In this document: piece after piece, positions 49,801-60,452 of the stretch
Numbering within the stretch: position 1 is the stretch's first letter
How the letters are laid out: every line of letters begins with the position of its first letter
Source of the DNA: Streptomyces sp. Go-475
Lineage (GTDB): Bacteria > Actinomycetota > Actinomycetes > Streptomycetales > Streptomycetaceae
Direction of reading: 5' to 3'
DNA length: 64,000 bases
Assembly: GCF_003330845.1 (NCBI RefSeq)
Contig: NZ_CP026121.1
Coordinates: 1-64,000, forward strand
The notes under the pieces: model-generated
What the model saw: the letters and a program-made list of their open reading frames with translations, nothing else
Databases searched by the model: none
Told to the model about the DNA's origin: nothing
Program-made: the position numbers and the translations under genes

Positions 49801-52800
49801 CGGCGCCCGTGGCGTGTCGTTCCCCCAGGGCGGAGGCCAACCGCTCGGCCCGGTCGTCGAGTTCGCGGTAGGTCAGTCGGGTGTCGCCGCTGATCACCGC
49901 CGTGCTGTGCGGCTGCGCGGCGGCCCGCCGGGCGACGAGGGCGTGGACGGTGGTGTCCGCGGGCGGGCGGGACGGGCCGTGTTGCCATGACTTCGGCACG
50001 GGATCGCCGTCGGCGGCGGTGTCGGGGGCCGGCGGAGCGAGCCGGGACAGGGGTGCCCCGGGGTCGTCGACCGCTGCCGTGAGCAGGTCCCGGAAGGTGG
50101 CGAAGAAACGGTCGACGGTGGGCCGGTCGAACAGGTCGGTGTTGTACTCCAGATGGCAGCGGATGCCGTGCGGCTGGTCGGTGAAGTAGACGGTGAGGTC
50201 CGTCAGGGCCTTGTCCGGGCCCGCGTCCAGCGGGGTGGCCTCGATGCCGGGCAGGTCGAAGCGGAACGGTTCGGCTCGCTGGAACTCGGCGAACGTCTGG
50301 AACACGGGTGTCCGGTCGACCGCCCTGGCCGGGGCGAGTTCGCGCACCACCCTCTCGAAGGGCACGCGCGCGTGGTCGTACGCGTCGAGGGCGACCGTGC
50401 GCACCCGGTCCAGGAGGGTGCCGAACGCGGGGTCGCCGGACAGGTCGAGGCGGAGCGCGAGGGTGTTCACGAAGAAGCCGAGCAGGTGCTCGGCCCGTTC
50501 GGGCCGGTCCGAGATCGGGGTGCCGACGACGAGGTCCGTCTGCCCGGTGACGCGGTGGAGCATCGCCGCGTAGCCGGCGAGCAGCGTCATGAAGAGGGTG
50601 CTGCGGCGGGTGCGGCTCATCTCGCGCAGCCGCCGGGAGAGTTCCGGGTCGAGGGTGTGGAAGACGGCCCGGCCGTTCGACGTCATCGTCGCCGGGCGGG
50701 GCCGGTCGGTGGGCAGGGCGAGGACGGGCAGTTCGCCGCCGAGGGCGGTGCGCCAGTACGCCAGGTCCTCCTCGGCCTCCCGGCTGCGCGCGGACGCCGC
50801 CAGCTCCCGGGCGTGATCGGCGTAGCTCCAGGTGAGGGCGGGCAGGGCGTGGGGGGTGCCGTCGCGTTCGGCCCGGTAGAGGGCGGACAGGTCGCGGGCG
50901 AGGACGGTGGCGGAGGCCGCGTCGACGACGATGTGGTGCAGGGACAGGACGAGGACGTGCTCCGCCTCGGCCGTCCGGACCAGCCGGGTGACGAACAGCG
51001 GGCCGTCCGCCAGGTCGAAGCGGCGGCCGCTCTCGGCGGACAGGACGTCCCGCAGCGCGGTGCCGGGAGCGGCGGCGGCGTCCACGACCTCGAAGTCCGG
51101 CTCGGCGGACGCCCGGACCACCTGCCGGGGTTCTCCTCCCCTCTCCCGGAAGACCGTGCGCAGGCCCTCGTGCCGGGCGACGAGACCGCGCAGTGCCGCG
51201 CGCAGGGCGGGGACGTCGAGGGGGCCGTCGAGACGGATCGCCTTGATCTCGTTGTAGGCGGTACGTCCCGGCAGGAGGCGTTCCAGGAACCAGACGCGTT
51301 CCTGGCCGGGTGACAAGGGGGCGTCGGCGGGGGCCGGCCGGACGGGCGCGGGGCGCGGGGGTGCCGAGGGGGCGGTGGCCCGCCGGTCGTAGTGCCGGCG
51401 CAGGGCGTCCAGGCGCGGCAGGCCCGCGCGCAGTCGGTCCGCCGCGACACCGAAGTCCACGAGGGCCACGATCTCGTCGGCTCCTGCCGCGGTCACCGCG
51501 TCGACCACCGGGCGGACGCTGTCCGCCGTGCCGATCAGGGCGCGCTGGTCGCAGTAGCGGCCGTAGGCGCGGCGGAACAGGGCCTCCAGGTCGTCCTCGC
51601 TCAGCGCGGCCAGGTCGACGCTGCGCCCGAGGCTGCCGGTGACGCCGCTGAACAGGGACAGCGACGCGCGCATGTAGCGGGACAGGGGCTCGTAGGCCTC
51701 GGTGCGCGCGGTGTCGTGGTCGTCCGCGAGGAAGGTGTGCAGCAGGACGGCCACCCGGCCGGCGTCCGGGTCCAGTCCGTGCCGGGCCCGGGTGCGGCGG
51801 TAGCGGGCGATGTTCTCGCCGAGCTGTTCGACGCTCTGGGTCATCAGGTTGGTGACGACGCCCAGGTCGTGGCGGGCGGCCAGTTCGTACGAGGCGGGGT
51901 TGCCGACGACCGCGGTGTACAGGGGCGGGGTGTCCTGCACCGGGCGTGGGAAGAGCCGCAGGTCGGCCTCGCCGTCGCCGGTGGTGCGGCGCAGGGCGGC
52001 ACCGCGCCATAACGTCCGTACCTCTTCGAGCTGTTCGTACATCAGCTCCTTGTGCCGGCCGAAACGGTCGGGGAAGAAGGCGAAGTCCTTGGAGTTCCAG
52101 CCGGCGGCGACGCCGATGCCGACGCGGCCGCCCGAGAGGTTGTCGACCATCGACCACTCCTCGGCGACCCGGATCGGGTCGTGGAGCGGCAGGACGACGG
52201 AGCCGGCGTTGAGGCGGATGCGCTCGGTCTCCCGGGACAGCGCGGCGGCCAGAACCGCCGGGTTGGGGAAGAGCCCGCCGAAGGAGTGGAAGTGGCGCTC
52301 GGGCATCCAGAGCGCGTGAAAGCCGTGCCGGTCGGCGAACCGGGCGGTCTCGACGAGGAGTTCGTACTGGCCGTGGGGCGGCGAGGACGCGTCCTGGGGG
52401 TAGTCGCCGAAGAAGTAGACGCTGAAGTCGGGGGTGCGGGGGGAGGCTTGTCGCGCGGGAGCGGGGCGGGGTGCGGCGTCCTTCGCCGGGGCGCGGCGGG
52501 GCGCGGTGATCGTCGCGGCGGCGTTCCAGGGCATGGCGGCCACGGAAGCGACTGGTTCGGGGGCCGCTTGTGGCTGCGGCTCCGGCTTCGGTTCGGGTTC
52601 CGGTTCCGGTGCGGGTTTCGGTTCCGGTTCGGGTTTCGGTTCGGGTTTCGGTTCCGGTTCGGGTTTCGGTTCGGGTTTCGGTTCCGGCTCGGGTTTCGGT
52701 TCCGACTCCAACTGCGGGTCCGGCTTTGGTGGCACGGCCTTCGGCGTCACCAACGGTCCGCCCGGGAAGAAGCCCGCCGACCGCAGCTCGCGCAGCGAGT

Positions 52801-54286
52801 CCCGTACGGCGTCCGCCACGAACTCGATGTCGCCGTCCGAGTGGGCGGTGGACAGGAAGAAGTTGCGCCACTCCCAGACGTGCACGCCGCGCAGCATCAG
52901 GTGGTGGTAGAGGAGCTCCATGTCGGCGCGGTGCTCGAAGCGGAACTGGGAGCCGAAGTGGCTCATCCGCAGCGGGTACTCCTCGGCCTCGAAGAAGCCG
53001 TTGAGCGTCGCCGCCAGTTCGGCCGTGCGCGCGTTGAGCCGCTCCTGGAGGCCGGGGCTGTGCTCCTTGAGGTGGGCGAGGACGGCACGGGCCGCGACCA
53101 TCGACACCGGGTGCTGGATGTACGTGCCGCCGAAGAAGGTGGTGTCGGCGGGCGGGTAGCTGTCGTCGCCGTAGGACCAGTAGCCGCCGTCGACGCCGTC
53201 CATGATGTCGGCGCGGCCCGCGATCGCGCCGATGGGGAAGCCGCCGCCGAGGAGCTTGCCGTAGGTGGCGAGGTCGGGTGTGACGCCGTACAGCTCCTGC
53301 GCGCCGCGTGGGGCGGGGCGGAAGCCGGTCAGCATTTCGTCGAAGAGCAGGACGATGCCGTGGCGGCGGGTGAGTTCGCGCAGTCTGCGGACGAACTCGA
53401 CCGGCTGCAGCGACGGGTGTCTGCTCTGCACCGGCTCCACGACGACCGCCGCGATGTCGCCGGCGTCGCGGGCGATCGCCTCCAGGGCGGTGTCGCTGCC
53501 GTAGTCGAGGACCAGCAGATCGGCGACGGCGGCCTGCGGGACGCCCCGGGAGACGGGCACGGTGATCCCGTCGGCGTCGGTGCCGGAGGTGGCGGCGCGG
53601 CCGAGGACGTTGTCGGCGTGGCCGTGGTAGGCGCCGAGGAACGTGACGATCTTGTCGCGGCCGGTGGCGGCGCGGGCGAGGCGGATCGCCGCGGAGTTGG
53701 CCTCGGTGCCGGAGTTGGCGAAGGCCACGCGCTCCAGCCCGGTGAGTTCGGCGAGGAGTTCCGCCGCCTCGCCGGTCTCGACGGCGCGGGGGCCGAGCTG
53801 GATGCCGCGGGAGAGGTGTGCGCGCACGGCATCGGTGACGAAGTCCGGCTCGTGGCCGAAGAGGAGGACGCCGAAGCCCATCGTGATGTCGACGTACTCG
53901 TTGCCGTCGACGTCCTGGAGCCGTGCCCCGCTCGCCCGGCGGCCGGCGATCGGGTACAGCATCTCCTTGGTGCCGCTGCGGAAGCCCACGACGGCACGGC
54001 TGTCGGCCAGGACGCGGCGGTAGCGCTGGGCGATCCGCTTGGAGGTCGGGGTCTTCGCGGTGTAGCGGCGGACGAGGTCGGCGAGGTGTGCCTGCTGGGT
54101 GTGGGGGGAGGCCTCCCGCACCATGCCGGAGGTCCTCGTGACGGACACGCGGGGGCCGTGGACGCGCGGCGGCTCCGGGGCCTCGGCGGCGGCCGTGCCC
54201 AGCTGGTCGGCGATGCGCCGCGAGAGTTCGGCCATCGCCGCCAGGTCCTGGTCGAGTGCGGCGGAGATGCCGTTCAGCGCGCTCAC
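46826..54286 (-). CDS. Hybrid synthetase: aminotransferase, FMN monooxygenase, C-A-T-C
   Basis: A 2486-residue assembly-line enzyme. An N-terminal helix (residues 5-30) may be a docking coil. A class III aminotransferase (about 85-515) has [15 protein letters not shown] and PLP Lys344 in [12 protein letters not shown] Pro-Glu-Lys linker (about 520-590) follows. A MupA/Atu3671-type luciferase-like flavin monooxygenase covers about 620-965. Condensation domain 1 (about 985-1420) has HHIVVDA at 1117. The adenylation domain (about 1465-1945) has [11 protein letters not shown] at 1592. The thiolation domain has DLGGHS with Ser2001. Condensation domain 2 (about 2045-2486) has HHSACDG at 2191. There is no thioesterase. 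By eye the A-domain pocket reads D-A-L-I-L-G-V-V-L, suggesting a branched aliphatic residue. Its GTG overlaps the PKS stop by 4 bp. Confidence 0.92.
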   Translation of the reverse strand: MSALNGISAALDQDLAAMAELSRRIADQLGTAAAEAPEPPRVHGPRVSVTRTSGMVREASPHTQQAHLADLVRRYTAKTPTSKRIAQRYRRVLADSRAVVGFRSGTKEMLYPIAGRRASGARLQDVDGNEYVDITMGFGVLLFGHEPDFVTDAVRAHLSRGIQLGPRAVETGEAAELLAELTGLERVAFANSGTEANSAAIRLARAATGRDKIVTFLGAYHGHADNVLGRAATSGTDADGITVPVSRGVPQAAVADLLVLDYGSDTALEAIARDAGDIAAVVVEPVQSRHPSLQPVEFVRRLRELTRRHGIVLLFDEMLTGFRPAPRGAQELYGVTPDLATYGKLLGGGFPIGAIAGRADIMDGVDGGYWSYGDDSYPPADTTFFGGTYIQHPVSMVAARAVLAHLKEHSPGLQERLNARTAELAATLNGFFEAEEYPLRMSHFGSQFRFEHRADMELLYHHLMLRGVHVWEWRNFFLSTAHSDGDIEFVADAVRDSLRELRSAGFFPGGPLVTPKAVPPKPDPQLESEPKPEPEPKPEPKPEPEPKPEPKPEPEPKPAPEPEPEPKPEPQPQAAPEPVASVAAMPWNAAATITAPRRAPAKDAAPRPAPARQASPRTPDFSVYFFGDYPQDASSPPHGQYELLVETARFADRHGFHALWMPERHFHSFGGLFPNPAVLAAALSRETERIRLNAGSVVLPLHDPIRVAEEWSMVDNLSGGRVGIGVAAGWNSKDFAFFPDRFGRHKELMYEQLEEVRTLWRGAALRRTTGDGEADLRLFPRPVQDTPPLYTAVVGNPASYELAARHDLGVVTNLMTQSVEQLGENIARYRRTRARHGLDPDAGRVAVLLHTFLADDHDTARTEAYEPLSRYMRASLSLFSGVTGSLGRSVDLAALSEDDLEALFRRAYGRYCDQRALIGTADSVRPVVDAVTAAGADEIVALVDFGVAADRLRAGLPRLDALRRHYDRRATAPSAPPRPAPVRPAPADAPLSPGQERVWFLERLLPGRTAYNEIKAIRLDGPLDVPALRAALRGLVARHEGLRTVFRERGGEPRQVVRASAEPDFEVVDAAAAPGTALRDVLSAESGRRFDLADGPLFVTRLVRTAEAEHVLVLSLHHIVVDAASATVLARDLSALYRAERDGTPHALPALTWSYADHARELAASARSREAEEDLAYWRTALGGELPVLALPTDRPRPATMTSNGRAVFHTLDPELSRRLREMSRTRRSTLFMTLLAGYAAMLHRVTGQTDLVVGTPISDRPERAEHLLGFFVNTLALRLDLSGDPAFGTLLDRVRTVALDAYDHARVPFERVVRELAPARAVDRTPVFQTFAEFQRAEPFRFDLPGIEATPLDAGPDKALTDLTVYFTDQPHGIRCHLEYNTDLFDRPTVDRFFATFRDLLTAAVDDPGAPLSRLAPPAPDTAADGDPVPKSWQHGPSRPPADTTVHALVARRAAAQPHSTAVISGDTRLTYRELDDRAERLASALGERHATGADGTVALWLPRSADLVVAMLAVLRTGRAYVPLDPSLGRARAEQIIAECGAGTLVSTREEAAALRLPGHVTVVPPDATARGGRAGESAPGGQTPCCVLYTSGSTGTPKGVVVPHRAVVDLCEWQHRRFAFTPADRSAVVCSQSFDASLLEIWPALTAGASVTIADEDRRRDPLALARWYAEQGVTFSILPTALGEQLLRLPPAEQPPLRHLLLGGDVLRTRPRPEAPYETVNVYGPTEVTVLCTTETVSPQGQDPGRSIAIGRPAGNVTLSVLDAAGSPVPVGAVGELYVGGAGVALGYLHRPRLTEERFLPDPDGAPDARRYRTGDLVRWRADGALEFCGRADDQVKIRGFRVEPEEVSRVLATLDGVRAAAVLARRDNRGEAYLAAYAVPADPIGAGADDRQAFADLLAEELAARLPEYLVPRAWRVLPALPVTGNGKLDRSALPAPDLVTTAPSHRPAPTTTGEPAAGHRRDVERRVRELWADEFGTDPDALTADASFFDLGGHSITAMRLVNQVREEFGTDYPMLSFYQEPTLRAMTARLARTAEETAPEPDALPGTVEHRAPATAQQARFATVHADHLLPQVFNVALRITLTGTLDVPALRTALTRLVERHEGLRTRLTRGGDGWEQQVLKPGPVHLPLDDLTSRPAQERQAALDEASTEAAETPIDPTRGTPMTVRLLRTGDTTWVLLLVLHHSACDGWSVSLLLKELAALYGAARRGEPPTLPAVLCQPVAYARWQREQADEAADEGKLRFWLRALDGVPFTVGLPLDRPRPEKPSGRGGAVTFAVPAGVRSAVERLARQRGTTPFAVTAAALGRMLAQKSGQADVVFNISYANRERRAFESLLACTITGFALPVRDGAAGSFTALTDRVARTAVECMDQAMPVRLIAPALREHTGADVPERLDVGFAYQNSLDAEVELPGLTTAVEDLAPAASRTELTFGLVPAGDELRGFVEYSADLWDRSTIEAWTRDYVALLREETARALGD

Positions 54287-57200
54287 TTGACGACCGTGCC
54301 GTTGAGCCGGTCCGTCACCGAGGCGGTCTGGAGCGCGAGCAGTTGGGAGAGCTGGGACATCATCTGCAGCTGTATCTGGGATATCTGCTGAATCTTGCGG
54401 GCGAGATCCTCCAGCTCCTCGCGGGTCGCGTACGCGGGGACGGGGGCAGCGGGGGCAGGCACGGGCGCGGGGTCGGAGACAGGGGAGGCGGGCGCGGGCT
54501 CGGGAGCCGACCGGGGTGGGAAAGCCGGTGCGGGTGCGGCGGCCATGGGCACAACGGGCTCCGCAGGCTCGGCCGGTCCCGCCGCATCAGCCAGTTCCGC
54601 ATGCTCGGCGACTCCCGCCGGCTCGGCCGACGCCGCCCCGGCCGTCGTCCCGGTCGCCGCCGTCGTCCCGGTCGCCGTGTCGGCCGTCGTACCGGCCGTC
54701 GTCCCCGGCAAGCGGGCCACGATGAACTCCGCGAGCCGCCGCGGCGTGCCGGTCTCCTCCAGAAGCTGTCGCATCGTCACCCTGACCTCGTGCTGCTGCT
54801 CCAGCTCCCGCAGCACGCTGATCATCTGCAGCGAGTCGGCGCCGAGATCGAAGAAGTTCGCGTCGCCGTCGATCGCCGACGGGTCTCCGCCGAGGTGCCG
54901 GGCGGTCGACTCGACGATGCTGTGCAGTACCCGTGCGGCCGCTGCCTCTCGCTGAACCACTGCGGTTCCCTTTCTCGCTGATGGTGCCGTGCCGAGGACC
55001 GTCGGCTCGGGCCCGGTCCAGTGCTGTCGGTGCTGGAATCGGTATCCGGGCAGCGGGACGCGCCGGCCCCCGCTGCCGGCCAGGAGCGGCTCCCAGTCGA
55101 GGTCCGCTCCCGCGCAGTGCAGTGCCGCGGCGGCGCCCCAGAGGGTGCCGAGTCCGGTGCCGCGCCGCAGCGACGGCACCGCCGGTACGTCGGGCAGTGC
55201 CCGGCGGGCCAGTCCGCTGAGGGTGCTGTGCGGCCCGATCTCGAGCAGGACGTGGGGCCGCTGTGCGCCGATGCCGCGCAGCGCCTCGTCGTAACGGACG
55301 GGCTCGCGGGCGTGCCGGAGGAAGTGGTCCGTGTCCGGGATCCAGCCGGGCGGGCGGACCGCTCCGTCGAGGGTGCTGACGAACGGGATCCCGACGGGCC
55401 GGAACTCCACGTCGTCGAGGACCTTCCGGAACTCCTCCAACACGGGTTCCATCAGGGCGGTGTGGAAGGCGCGGGTCACCGGCAGCCGGTGCCCCGGTGT
55501 GCCGCGCCCGTCCAGCAGGGCGCATGCCCGGTCGACGGCCTCGGCCGGTCCGGCGAGCACCTGGGCGCGCTCCCCGTTCGACACGGCGGGCTCCAGCCCG
55601 GGCACCTCGGTGGCCAGGGCGAGCGCGGTGGCCCTGTCGATCGGCGCGGCCACCATCGCGCCCGGGGCGCAGCGCCGCCGCATCAGCCGGCCGCGTTCGG
55701 TGGTGAGGCGCAGGCCGTCCCGGAGGGACAGGGCTCCCGCCGCGTGGAGCGCGGCGTACTCGCCGACGCTGTGCCCGGTCACGGCGTACGGTGCGACGCC
55801 GGTGTCGCGCCAGAGCCGGACGAGGGCGCACTGCAGGGCGAACAGCGCGGGCTGCGCGGTGTCCGTGTCCCCGAGGTGCCCCTCCCCCGCCGCGTGCTCC
55901 GTGGTCAGCTCCGCGTGCAACGAGACGCCGGTGAGGTCGCGGTGGTACTGCTCGCACGCGTCGAGGACTTCGCGCACGGCGGGGAAACGCGCGTAGACGC
56001 CGGCCGCCATGGCGGGGTACTGGCTGCCCTGGCCGGTGAACTGGAACGCCACCCGCGCGGCGCCCTCCCCCGGTGCCGTCCCCGTGGTCACCGCCGTCTG
56101 GGCGGTTCCGGCGAGCCAGGTGTCGAGGGCGTCGGCGAGGGCCGCCGGGGTGGAGCCGCGGGCGGCGAGGCGGTGGGGGCCGTGCGCGCGGCCGAGGGCG
56201 GCCGTGGTGACCAGGTCGGCCGGGTGCGGTGCGGGCGGCCGGCGCAACCGGTCGCGGAAGGCGCGGGCGTTGTCGGCGAGGGCCTGCGGGGTGCTTCCCG
56301 AGACCAGCAGGACGTCCGGCGGGGAGGCCGCGCCGCTCCTGGGAGCCGGTTCGGGGGCCTGTTCCAGGATCAGGTGGACGTTGGTGCCGCCGACACCGAG
56401 CGAGGTCAGGCCCGCCCGGCGCGGCAGGTCGCTCCCGGGCCAGGGCCGGGCGGTGCGGGGGATGTAGAAGGGGCTGCGGTCGAGGTCGAGGTGGGGGTTG
56501 GGTTCGGTGAAGTTCGCCATCGGCGGGATCACGCCGTGGTGCAGGACCAGCAGGGTCTTGACGAGGCCGGCCAGTCCGGAGGCGGCGTCGAGGTGGCCGA
56601 GGTTGGCCTTGGTCGAGCCGAGGGCGCAGTAGCCCTCGCGGTCGGTGTCCTCCCGGTAGGCCCCGGCCGCCCCGTCGAACTCGATCGGGTCGCCCTTGAG
56701 GGTGCCGGTGCCGTGGGTCTCCAGGTAGCCGATGGTCTCGGCGCCGACGCCGGCGCGTCGCAGGGCCTGCCGGATGGCGGTGCGCTGGCCCTCGGCGCTG
56801 GGGGCGCTGAACGCCGTCTTCGCGGCGCCGTCGTTGCCGATGCCCCAGCCGCGGATGACGCCGTGCACGGTGTCGCCGTCGGCGACGGCCCGGGCCAGCC
56901 GCTTCAGTACGACGGCCAGCACGCCGGTGCCTCCCACGGTGCCGTCGGCACCGGCGTCGAAGGCGCGCACCCGGCCGGACCTGGACAGGATGGAGCCCTT
57001 GACGTGGCGGTAGCCCAGGACCTGCGGGACGTGGACGGCGGTGGCGCCGACGAGGGCGATGTCGCAGTCGCCCAGGAGCAGCGACTGCGCGGCCGCCTGC
57101 ACGCCGACCAGGGAACTGGAGCAGCCTGTCTGGATGTTGACGGCGGGGCCGGTCAGGCCCAGCCGGTAGGCGACACGGGTGGCCGTGAAGTCGGCGAAGT

Positions 57201-57675
57201 TGCCGATGATCGTCTGCATGCCCGACGTCCAGTCGGTCGGGGGCAGGCTGGGCAGGACGTTGTTCAGCAGGTAGCTCTGCAGGGTGTACAGGTGGTATCC
57301 GGTGCTGGCGTAGACGCCGACGCGGGTGCCGTTCCGTTCCCCTGGATAGCCGGCGTTCTCCAGGGCGTGCTGGGCGCATTCGAGGAACATGCGCTGCTGC
57401 GGGTCGGTGAGCCGGGCCTCGTGGGGGCTCATGGCGAAGTGCCGGGCGTCGAAGCCGGCGAGGTCGTCGAGGATCCCGGAGGCGCCGACGAAGTCCTCGG
57501 CCCCGTACTCCTCGGCGGGGATCCCGGCGGCGGCCAGTTCCTCGTCGGTGAAGCGGGTGATGCAGTCCGTGCCGTCCCGGATGATCCGCCAGAAGTCCTC
57601 GGGCGTGTCGGCGCCGGGCAGCCGGAAGGCCATGCCGATGACGGCCATCCGCGGGTCCGGATCGCTGGTGGTCAT
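54283..57675 (-). CDS. Type I polyketide synthase module KS-AT-ACP
   Basis: A 1130-residue single-module PKS. The ketosynthase (about 8-430) has active Cys185 in [10 protein letters not shown], where ACSSS is usual, His321 in [15 protein letters not shown] and His361 in [12 protein letters not shown]. The acyltransferase (about 540-860) has [17 protein letters not shown] with Ser636 and AFHTALMEP with His738, a pattern for malonyl-CoA. The carrier domain has [11 protein letters not shown] with Ser948. There are no reductive domains, so the product stays a beta-keto thioester, the substrate for the downstream aminotransferase. An Ala/Pro-rich linker and a terminal coiled coil ([20 protein letters not shown]) probably dock to the next protein. 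There is no loading domain. The ATG overlaps the exporter stop (TGATG). Confidence 0.94.
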   Translation of the reverse strand: MTTSDPDPRMAVIGMAFRLPGADTPEDFWRIIRDGTDCITRFTDEELAAAGIPAEEYGAEDFVGASGILDDLAGFDARHFAMSPHEARLTDPQQRMFLECAQHALENAGYPGERNGTRVGVYASTGYHLYTLQSYLLNNVLPSLPPTDWTSGMQTIIGNFADFTATRVAYRLGLTGPAVNIQTGCSSSLVGVQAAAQSLLLGDCDIALVGATAVHVPQVLGYRHVKGSILSRSGRVRAFDAGADGTVGGTGVLAVVLKRLARAVADGDTVHGVIRGWGIGNDGAAKTAFSAPSAEGQRTAIRQALRRAGVGAETIGYLETHGTGTLKGDPIEFDGAAGAYREDTDREGYCALGSTKANLGHLDAASGLAGLVKTLLVLHHGVIPPMANFTEPNPHLDLDRSPFYIPRTARPWPGSDLPRRAGLTSLGVGGTNVHLILEQAPEPAPRSGAASPPDVLLVSGSTPQALADNARAFRDRLRRPPAPHPADLVTTAALGRAHGPHRLAARGSTPAALADALDTWLAGTAQTAVTTGTAPGEGAARVAFQFTGQGSQYPAMAAGVYARFPAVREVLDACEQYHRDLTGVSLHAELTTEHAAGEGHLGDTDTAQPALFALQCALVRLWRDTGVAPYAVTGHSVGEYAALHAAGALSLRDGLRLTTERGRLMRRRCAPGAMVAAPIDRATALALATEVPGLEPAVSNGERAQVLAGPAEAVDRACALLDGRGTPGHRLPVTRAFHTALMEPVLEEFRKVLDDVEFRPVGIPFVSTLDGAVRPPGWIPDTDHFLRHAREPVRYDEALRGIGAQRPHVLLEIGPHSTLSGLARRALPDVPAVPSLRRGTGLGTLWGAAAALHCAGADLDWEPLLAGSGGRRVPLPGYRFQHRQHWTGPEPTVLGTAPSARKGTAVVQREAAAARVLHSIVESTARHLGGDPSAIDGDANFFDLGADSLQMISVLRELEQQHEVRVTMRQLLEETGTPRRLAEFIVARLPGTTAGTTADTATGTTAATGTTAGAASAEPAGVAEHAELADAAGPAEPAEPVVPMAAAPAPAFPPRSAPEPAPASPVSDPAPVPAPAAPVPAYATREELEDLARKIQQISQIQLQMMSQLSQLLALQTASVTDRLNGTVVK

Positions 57676-58931
57676 CAGCCGCGTCCCTTCGTCACCGCGG
57701 GCCGGTCACCGGCCGGTTCCTCCAGGGACGGCGGGCCGGGTCTGCCCCGGGCGACCAGCAGCAGGAGCAGGGCCGTGCACAGGGCGATCGCGAGGCCGTG
57801 GAAGGCGGCCACCACCTGCAGCGGCGAGAAGCGTTCCAGGAGTGCGCCGCTCACGAGCATGCCGAGGCCAAAACCGGTGTTCTCGGCCGAGGCGGACAGG
57901 CCGAAGAGCCGGCCGCGCTGGTCGTCGGGTGCGGCCTGCAGCCGCGACACGTAGACGGTCTCGGTGAAGCCGTCGGCGGCTCCGGCGACGAGCGCGGCGA
58001 TGACGGCGGGCAGGGTCGGCAGTCCGCAGAAGACCACGATGAAGCCGGCGGACATCACACAGGCGCCGAGCGCGAACGCCCGCTCCCCCGGGGTCCGCCC
58101 GGTCTTGGCGGTGACCCGGCCGATCACCTGCTGGGCGACGATGTTGCCGATGGCCCAGGTGGCCCAGAACTGGCTGATGAAGGTGGCCGGGTGATCGGGA
58201 TCCAGGCTGCTGGAGTAGAGGGGCAGGGCGACGTTGTGGGAGGAGGAGCCGAGGCCGTCCACCGCGCGGATCGCGATCATCGCCATCAGCAGCGGGGCCG
58301 TGCCCAGCAGCATCCGGGCTGTCCGGCGCGCGGCCCCCGAGGCTTTGCCGGAGCCGCCGTCCGCGGGGTCCCCGGCCGCCCGGGTGCGGACGGGGAGGAG
58401 GAACAGCACGGTCGCGGAGATCAGGAACGTCGCGGCGTCCAGGGCGAACGCGGCGGAGTAGCCGAGCTGCGCGACCACCACGCCCGCCGAGGCGAAACCG
58501 GCGATCATGGCGAGCGAACGTCCGGTCACCAGCAGGCCGTTGGCCCGGACCCGGTGCTCCGCTCCGACGATCTCGGGGATGCTGCTGCGCAGGGCGACCT
58601 GGGAGAGCGTCGAGCAGCCGCCCGTGACCACGGCCAGGACGTACAGCAGCCCGGGGCGCACGCCGTCGGGCGCGAGCAGCAGCGTCAGCAGTGCCGTGGC
58701 CTGGCACAGGTCGGCGCCGACCATCAGCCGCTTGCGGTCGTACACCGAGACGAGCCGCCCGCTCACCCAGCCGGAGACGACACTGGTCCCGAGCCGTACG
58801 GCCATGAAGAGGCCGGCGGCGAGCGCGCTGCCGGTGGCGTCGTAGACGAAGACGTTCAGCGCCACCATGTTCAGGTAACTGCCGTACGCCGAGATGCCGT
58901 TGCCCAGGACGAGCAGACGGAAGTACCTCAT
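57675..58931 (-). CDS. MFS exporter
   Basis: A 418-residue major facilitator protein with about 12 membrane helices in two halves, of the MFS_3/enterobactin-exporter-like group (LLVLGNGISAYGSYLNMVAL; motif-A-like SGRLVSVYDRKRLMV). ATG 58931 has GGGGAAGG upstream. It is the first gene of the biosynthetic operon and its stop overlaps the PKS start by one base, so it is likely the product exporter or self-resistance pump. Confidence 0.92.
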   Translation of the reverse strand: MRYFRLLVLGNGISAYGSYLNMVALNVFVYDATGSALAAGLFMAVRLGTSVVSGWVSGRLVSVYDRKRLMVGADLCQATALLTLLLAPDGVRPGLLYVLAVVTGGCSTLSQVALRSSIPEIVGAEHRVRANGLLVTGRSLAMIAGFASAGVVVAQLGYSAAFALDAATFLISATVLFLLPVRTRAAGDPADGGSGKASGAARRTARMLLGTAPLLMAMIAIRAVDGLGSSSHNVALPLYSSSLDPDHPATFISQFWATWAIGNIVAQQVIGRVTAKTGRTPGERAFALGACVMSAGFIVVFCGLPTLPAVIAALVAGAADGFTETVYVSRLQAAPDDQRGRLFGLSASAENTGFGLGMLVSGALLERFSPLQVVAAFHGLAIALCTALLLLLVARGRPGPPSLEEPAGDRPAVTKGRG

Positions 58932-59032
58932 GCACCTTCCCCTGGTCTGCATGAGGGGCGCGCGTTCCCCCCGATACGCCGCCGGCCGGCAGCCACTGGT
59001 CCGTCACCCAAGCAGAACCGGACAGACGTCTT

Positions 59033-59069
59033 CAAGACTCGGAAGTGGTCCAGACGACTTCCGGTCTTG
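59033..59069. terminator. Stem-loop between glycosyltransferase and exporter genes
   Basis: CAAGACTCGGAAGT (59033-59046) pairs with ACTTCCGGTCTTG (59057-59069) with one bulged T and a 10-nt loop. On the plus strand it is followed by TTTT. It sits between two minus-strand genes, so it would end the glycosyltransferase transcript before the biosynthetic operon promoter. Confidence 0.5.
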
Positions 59070-59112
59070 TTTTGGCGCTTTCGAAGCGACGGGCAACCCG
59101 TCGCGGGCGCGC

Positions 59113-60357
59113 TTACGACGTCAGTCGGTCCAGGGCCGTCAGGACCGGTGCCACGCCGTCCTCCTCGGCCAGGCGGCGGGCGAGGTCCTGGGCGCGGCCG
59201 CGGTGGCCGGGGTCGCTCACGGCCCGGCGCAGGGCGGGGGCGAGGGCGTCGGCGGTGAGGCGGCGCAGCGGGAGGGCGCAGGGCGCGGTGCCCAGCGCGA
59301 TCAGGCGGGCCGCCCAGAAGCCGGCGTCGAACTGCACGGGCACCGGAACGCTGGGGACTCCGGCGCGCAGGACGGCGGCGGTGGTGCCGGCTCCGCCGTG
59401 GTGGACCACGGCGGCCATCCGGGGGAACAGCAGCGCGTGCGGTACGTCGCCGACCGTGATCACCTCGTCGGTGCGGGCGGCCAGCCCCGCCCAGCCCTGC
59501 TGGACGACCCCGCGCAGTCCCGCGGTTCGCAGGGCGCGCACGATCTCGTCGCTGAGCCGCCGCGGATCGGGCACGGTGGCGCTGCCCAGCCCGACGAAGA
59601 CCGGGGCGGGCCCGGCGGCGAGGAACTCCTCCACGTCCCTGGGCAGTTCGCGGGTGTCGTGCGGCCACCAGTAGCCGGCGATCTCCAGCCCGGGACGCCA
59701 GTCGCGGGGCCGGGGCACCACCTGCTCGCTGAAGCCGTGCAGCACCGGCCACAGGGCCCGCTCATGGGCCCGGCGGCTCGCGACGGGGCCGCCGCGCAGC
59801 GTCATGCCGTGCCGGGTGCGGAGCCTGCGCAGGGCCCGGGTGAAGACGCGGTCGACGGCGGTGGTGACGGCCAGTCCGCCCAGGCGGTTGCCCACGCTGC
59901 CGAGCGAGCGCCCGCCGAGCATGGGGGCGCCGAACTCCCGCGTCGGGTGCTGGGGTTGCAGGAACAGGCCCAGACTGGGCAGCCGCAGCCCCTCGGCGAT
60001 GGCGGCGCCGAGCGGGGCCACGGCGCCGGCGGCCAGGACGACGTCGGCGCCGCGGGCCGCCTGGACCAGGGCGTCGGTCATCTCCTCGGCCGCGGACCGG
60101 GCCATCGACGCCGCGCGCAGCAGTTTGCCGAGCCCCGTGGTGCTGGCGTGCAGGCTGCGGCCGCGGTCGGAGTGCGACACGGCGAGCGGATCGACCGGGG
60201 TGGGGTGGAACCGCACGCCGGAACCGGCGGTCAGCGGCTCGAACAGGCCGTGGGTGGCCAGCGTGACCTCGTGCCCGCTCCGTACCAGCCCCGCGCCCAG
60301 CCCCGTGTACGGCGCGACGTCGCCGCGCGACCCCGCCGTCATGATCACCACCCGCAT
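59113..60357 (-). CDS. GT1-family glycosyltransferase (MGT-like)
   Basis: A 414-residue UDP/TDP-sugar transferase of the GT-B fold. The N-terminal acceptor domain starts with MRVVIMTAGSRGDVAPYTGL. The C-terminal donor domain has the signature VVHHGGAGTTAAVLRAGVPS followed by PVQFDAGFWA. Homologues glycosylate macrolides, sterols or lipids. The start is ATG 60357. It lies upstream of the PKS/NRPS operon on the same strand but a hairpin separates them, so joining it to that pathway is only a possibility. Confidence 0.9.
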   Translation of the reverse strand: MRVVIMTAGSRGDVAPYTGLGAGLVRSGHEVTLATHGLFEPLTAGSGVRFHPTPVDPLAVSHSDRGRSLHASTTGLGKLLRAASMARSAAEEMTDALVQAARGADVVLAAGAVAPLGAAIAEGLRLPSLGLFLQPQHPTREFGAPMLGGRSLGSVGNRLGGLAVTTAVDRVFTRALRRLRTRHGMTLRGGPVASRRAHERALWPVLHGFSEQVVPRPRDWRPGLEIAGYWWPHDTRELPRDVEEFLAAGPAPVFVGLGSATVPDPRRLSDEIVRALRTAGLRGVVQQGWAGLAARTDEVITVGDVPHALLFPRMAAVVHHGGAGTTAAVLRAGVPSVPVPVQFDAGFWAARLIALGTAPCALPLRRLTADALAPALRRAVSDPGHRGRAQDLARRLAEEDGVAPVLTALDRLTS

Positions 60358-60452
60358 GCGTCCCAGTGTGGACCGCCCCGGCGGGCGACACACGGCGTAC
60401 GGCGGCAGGTGGACGAAAATCGCCGGTGCAGGTGAGGGCCGGCCGGAACTGC

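Noticed and set aside
48795..52871. 1358-codon minus-strand frame inside the NRPS gene
   Set aside because: Arg/Pro-rich out-of-frame translation of the NRPS; all catalytic motifs are in the other frame.
52052..54391. Plus-strand frame of 779 codons opposite the aminotransferase part
   Set aside because: Antisense shadow without motifs.
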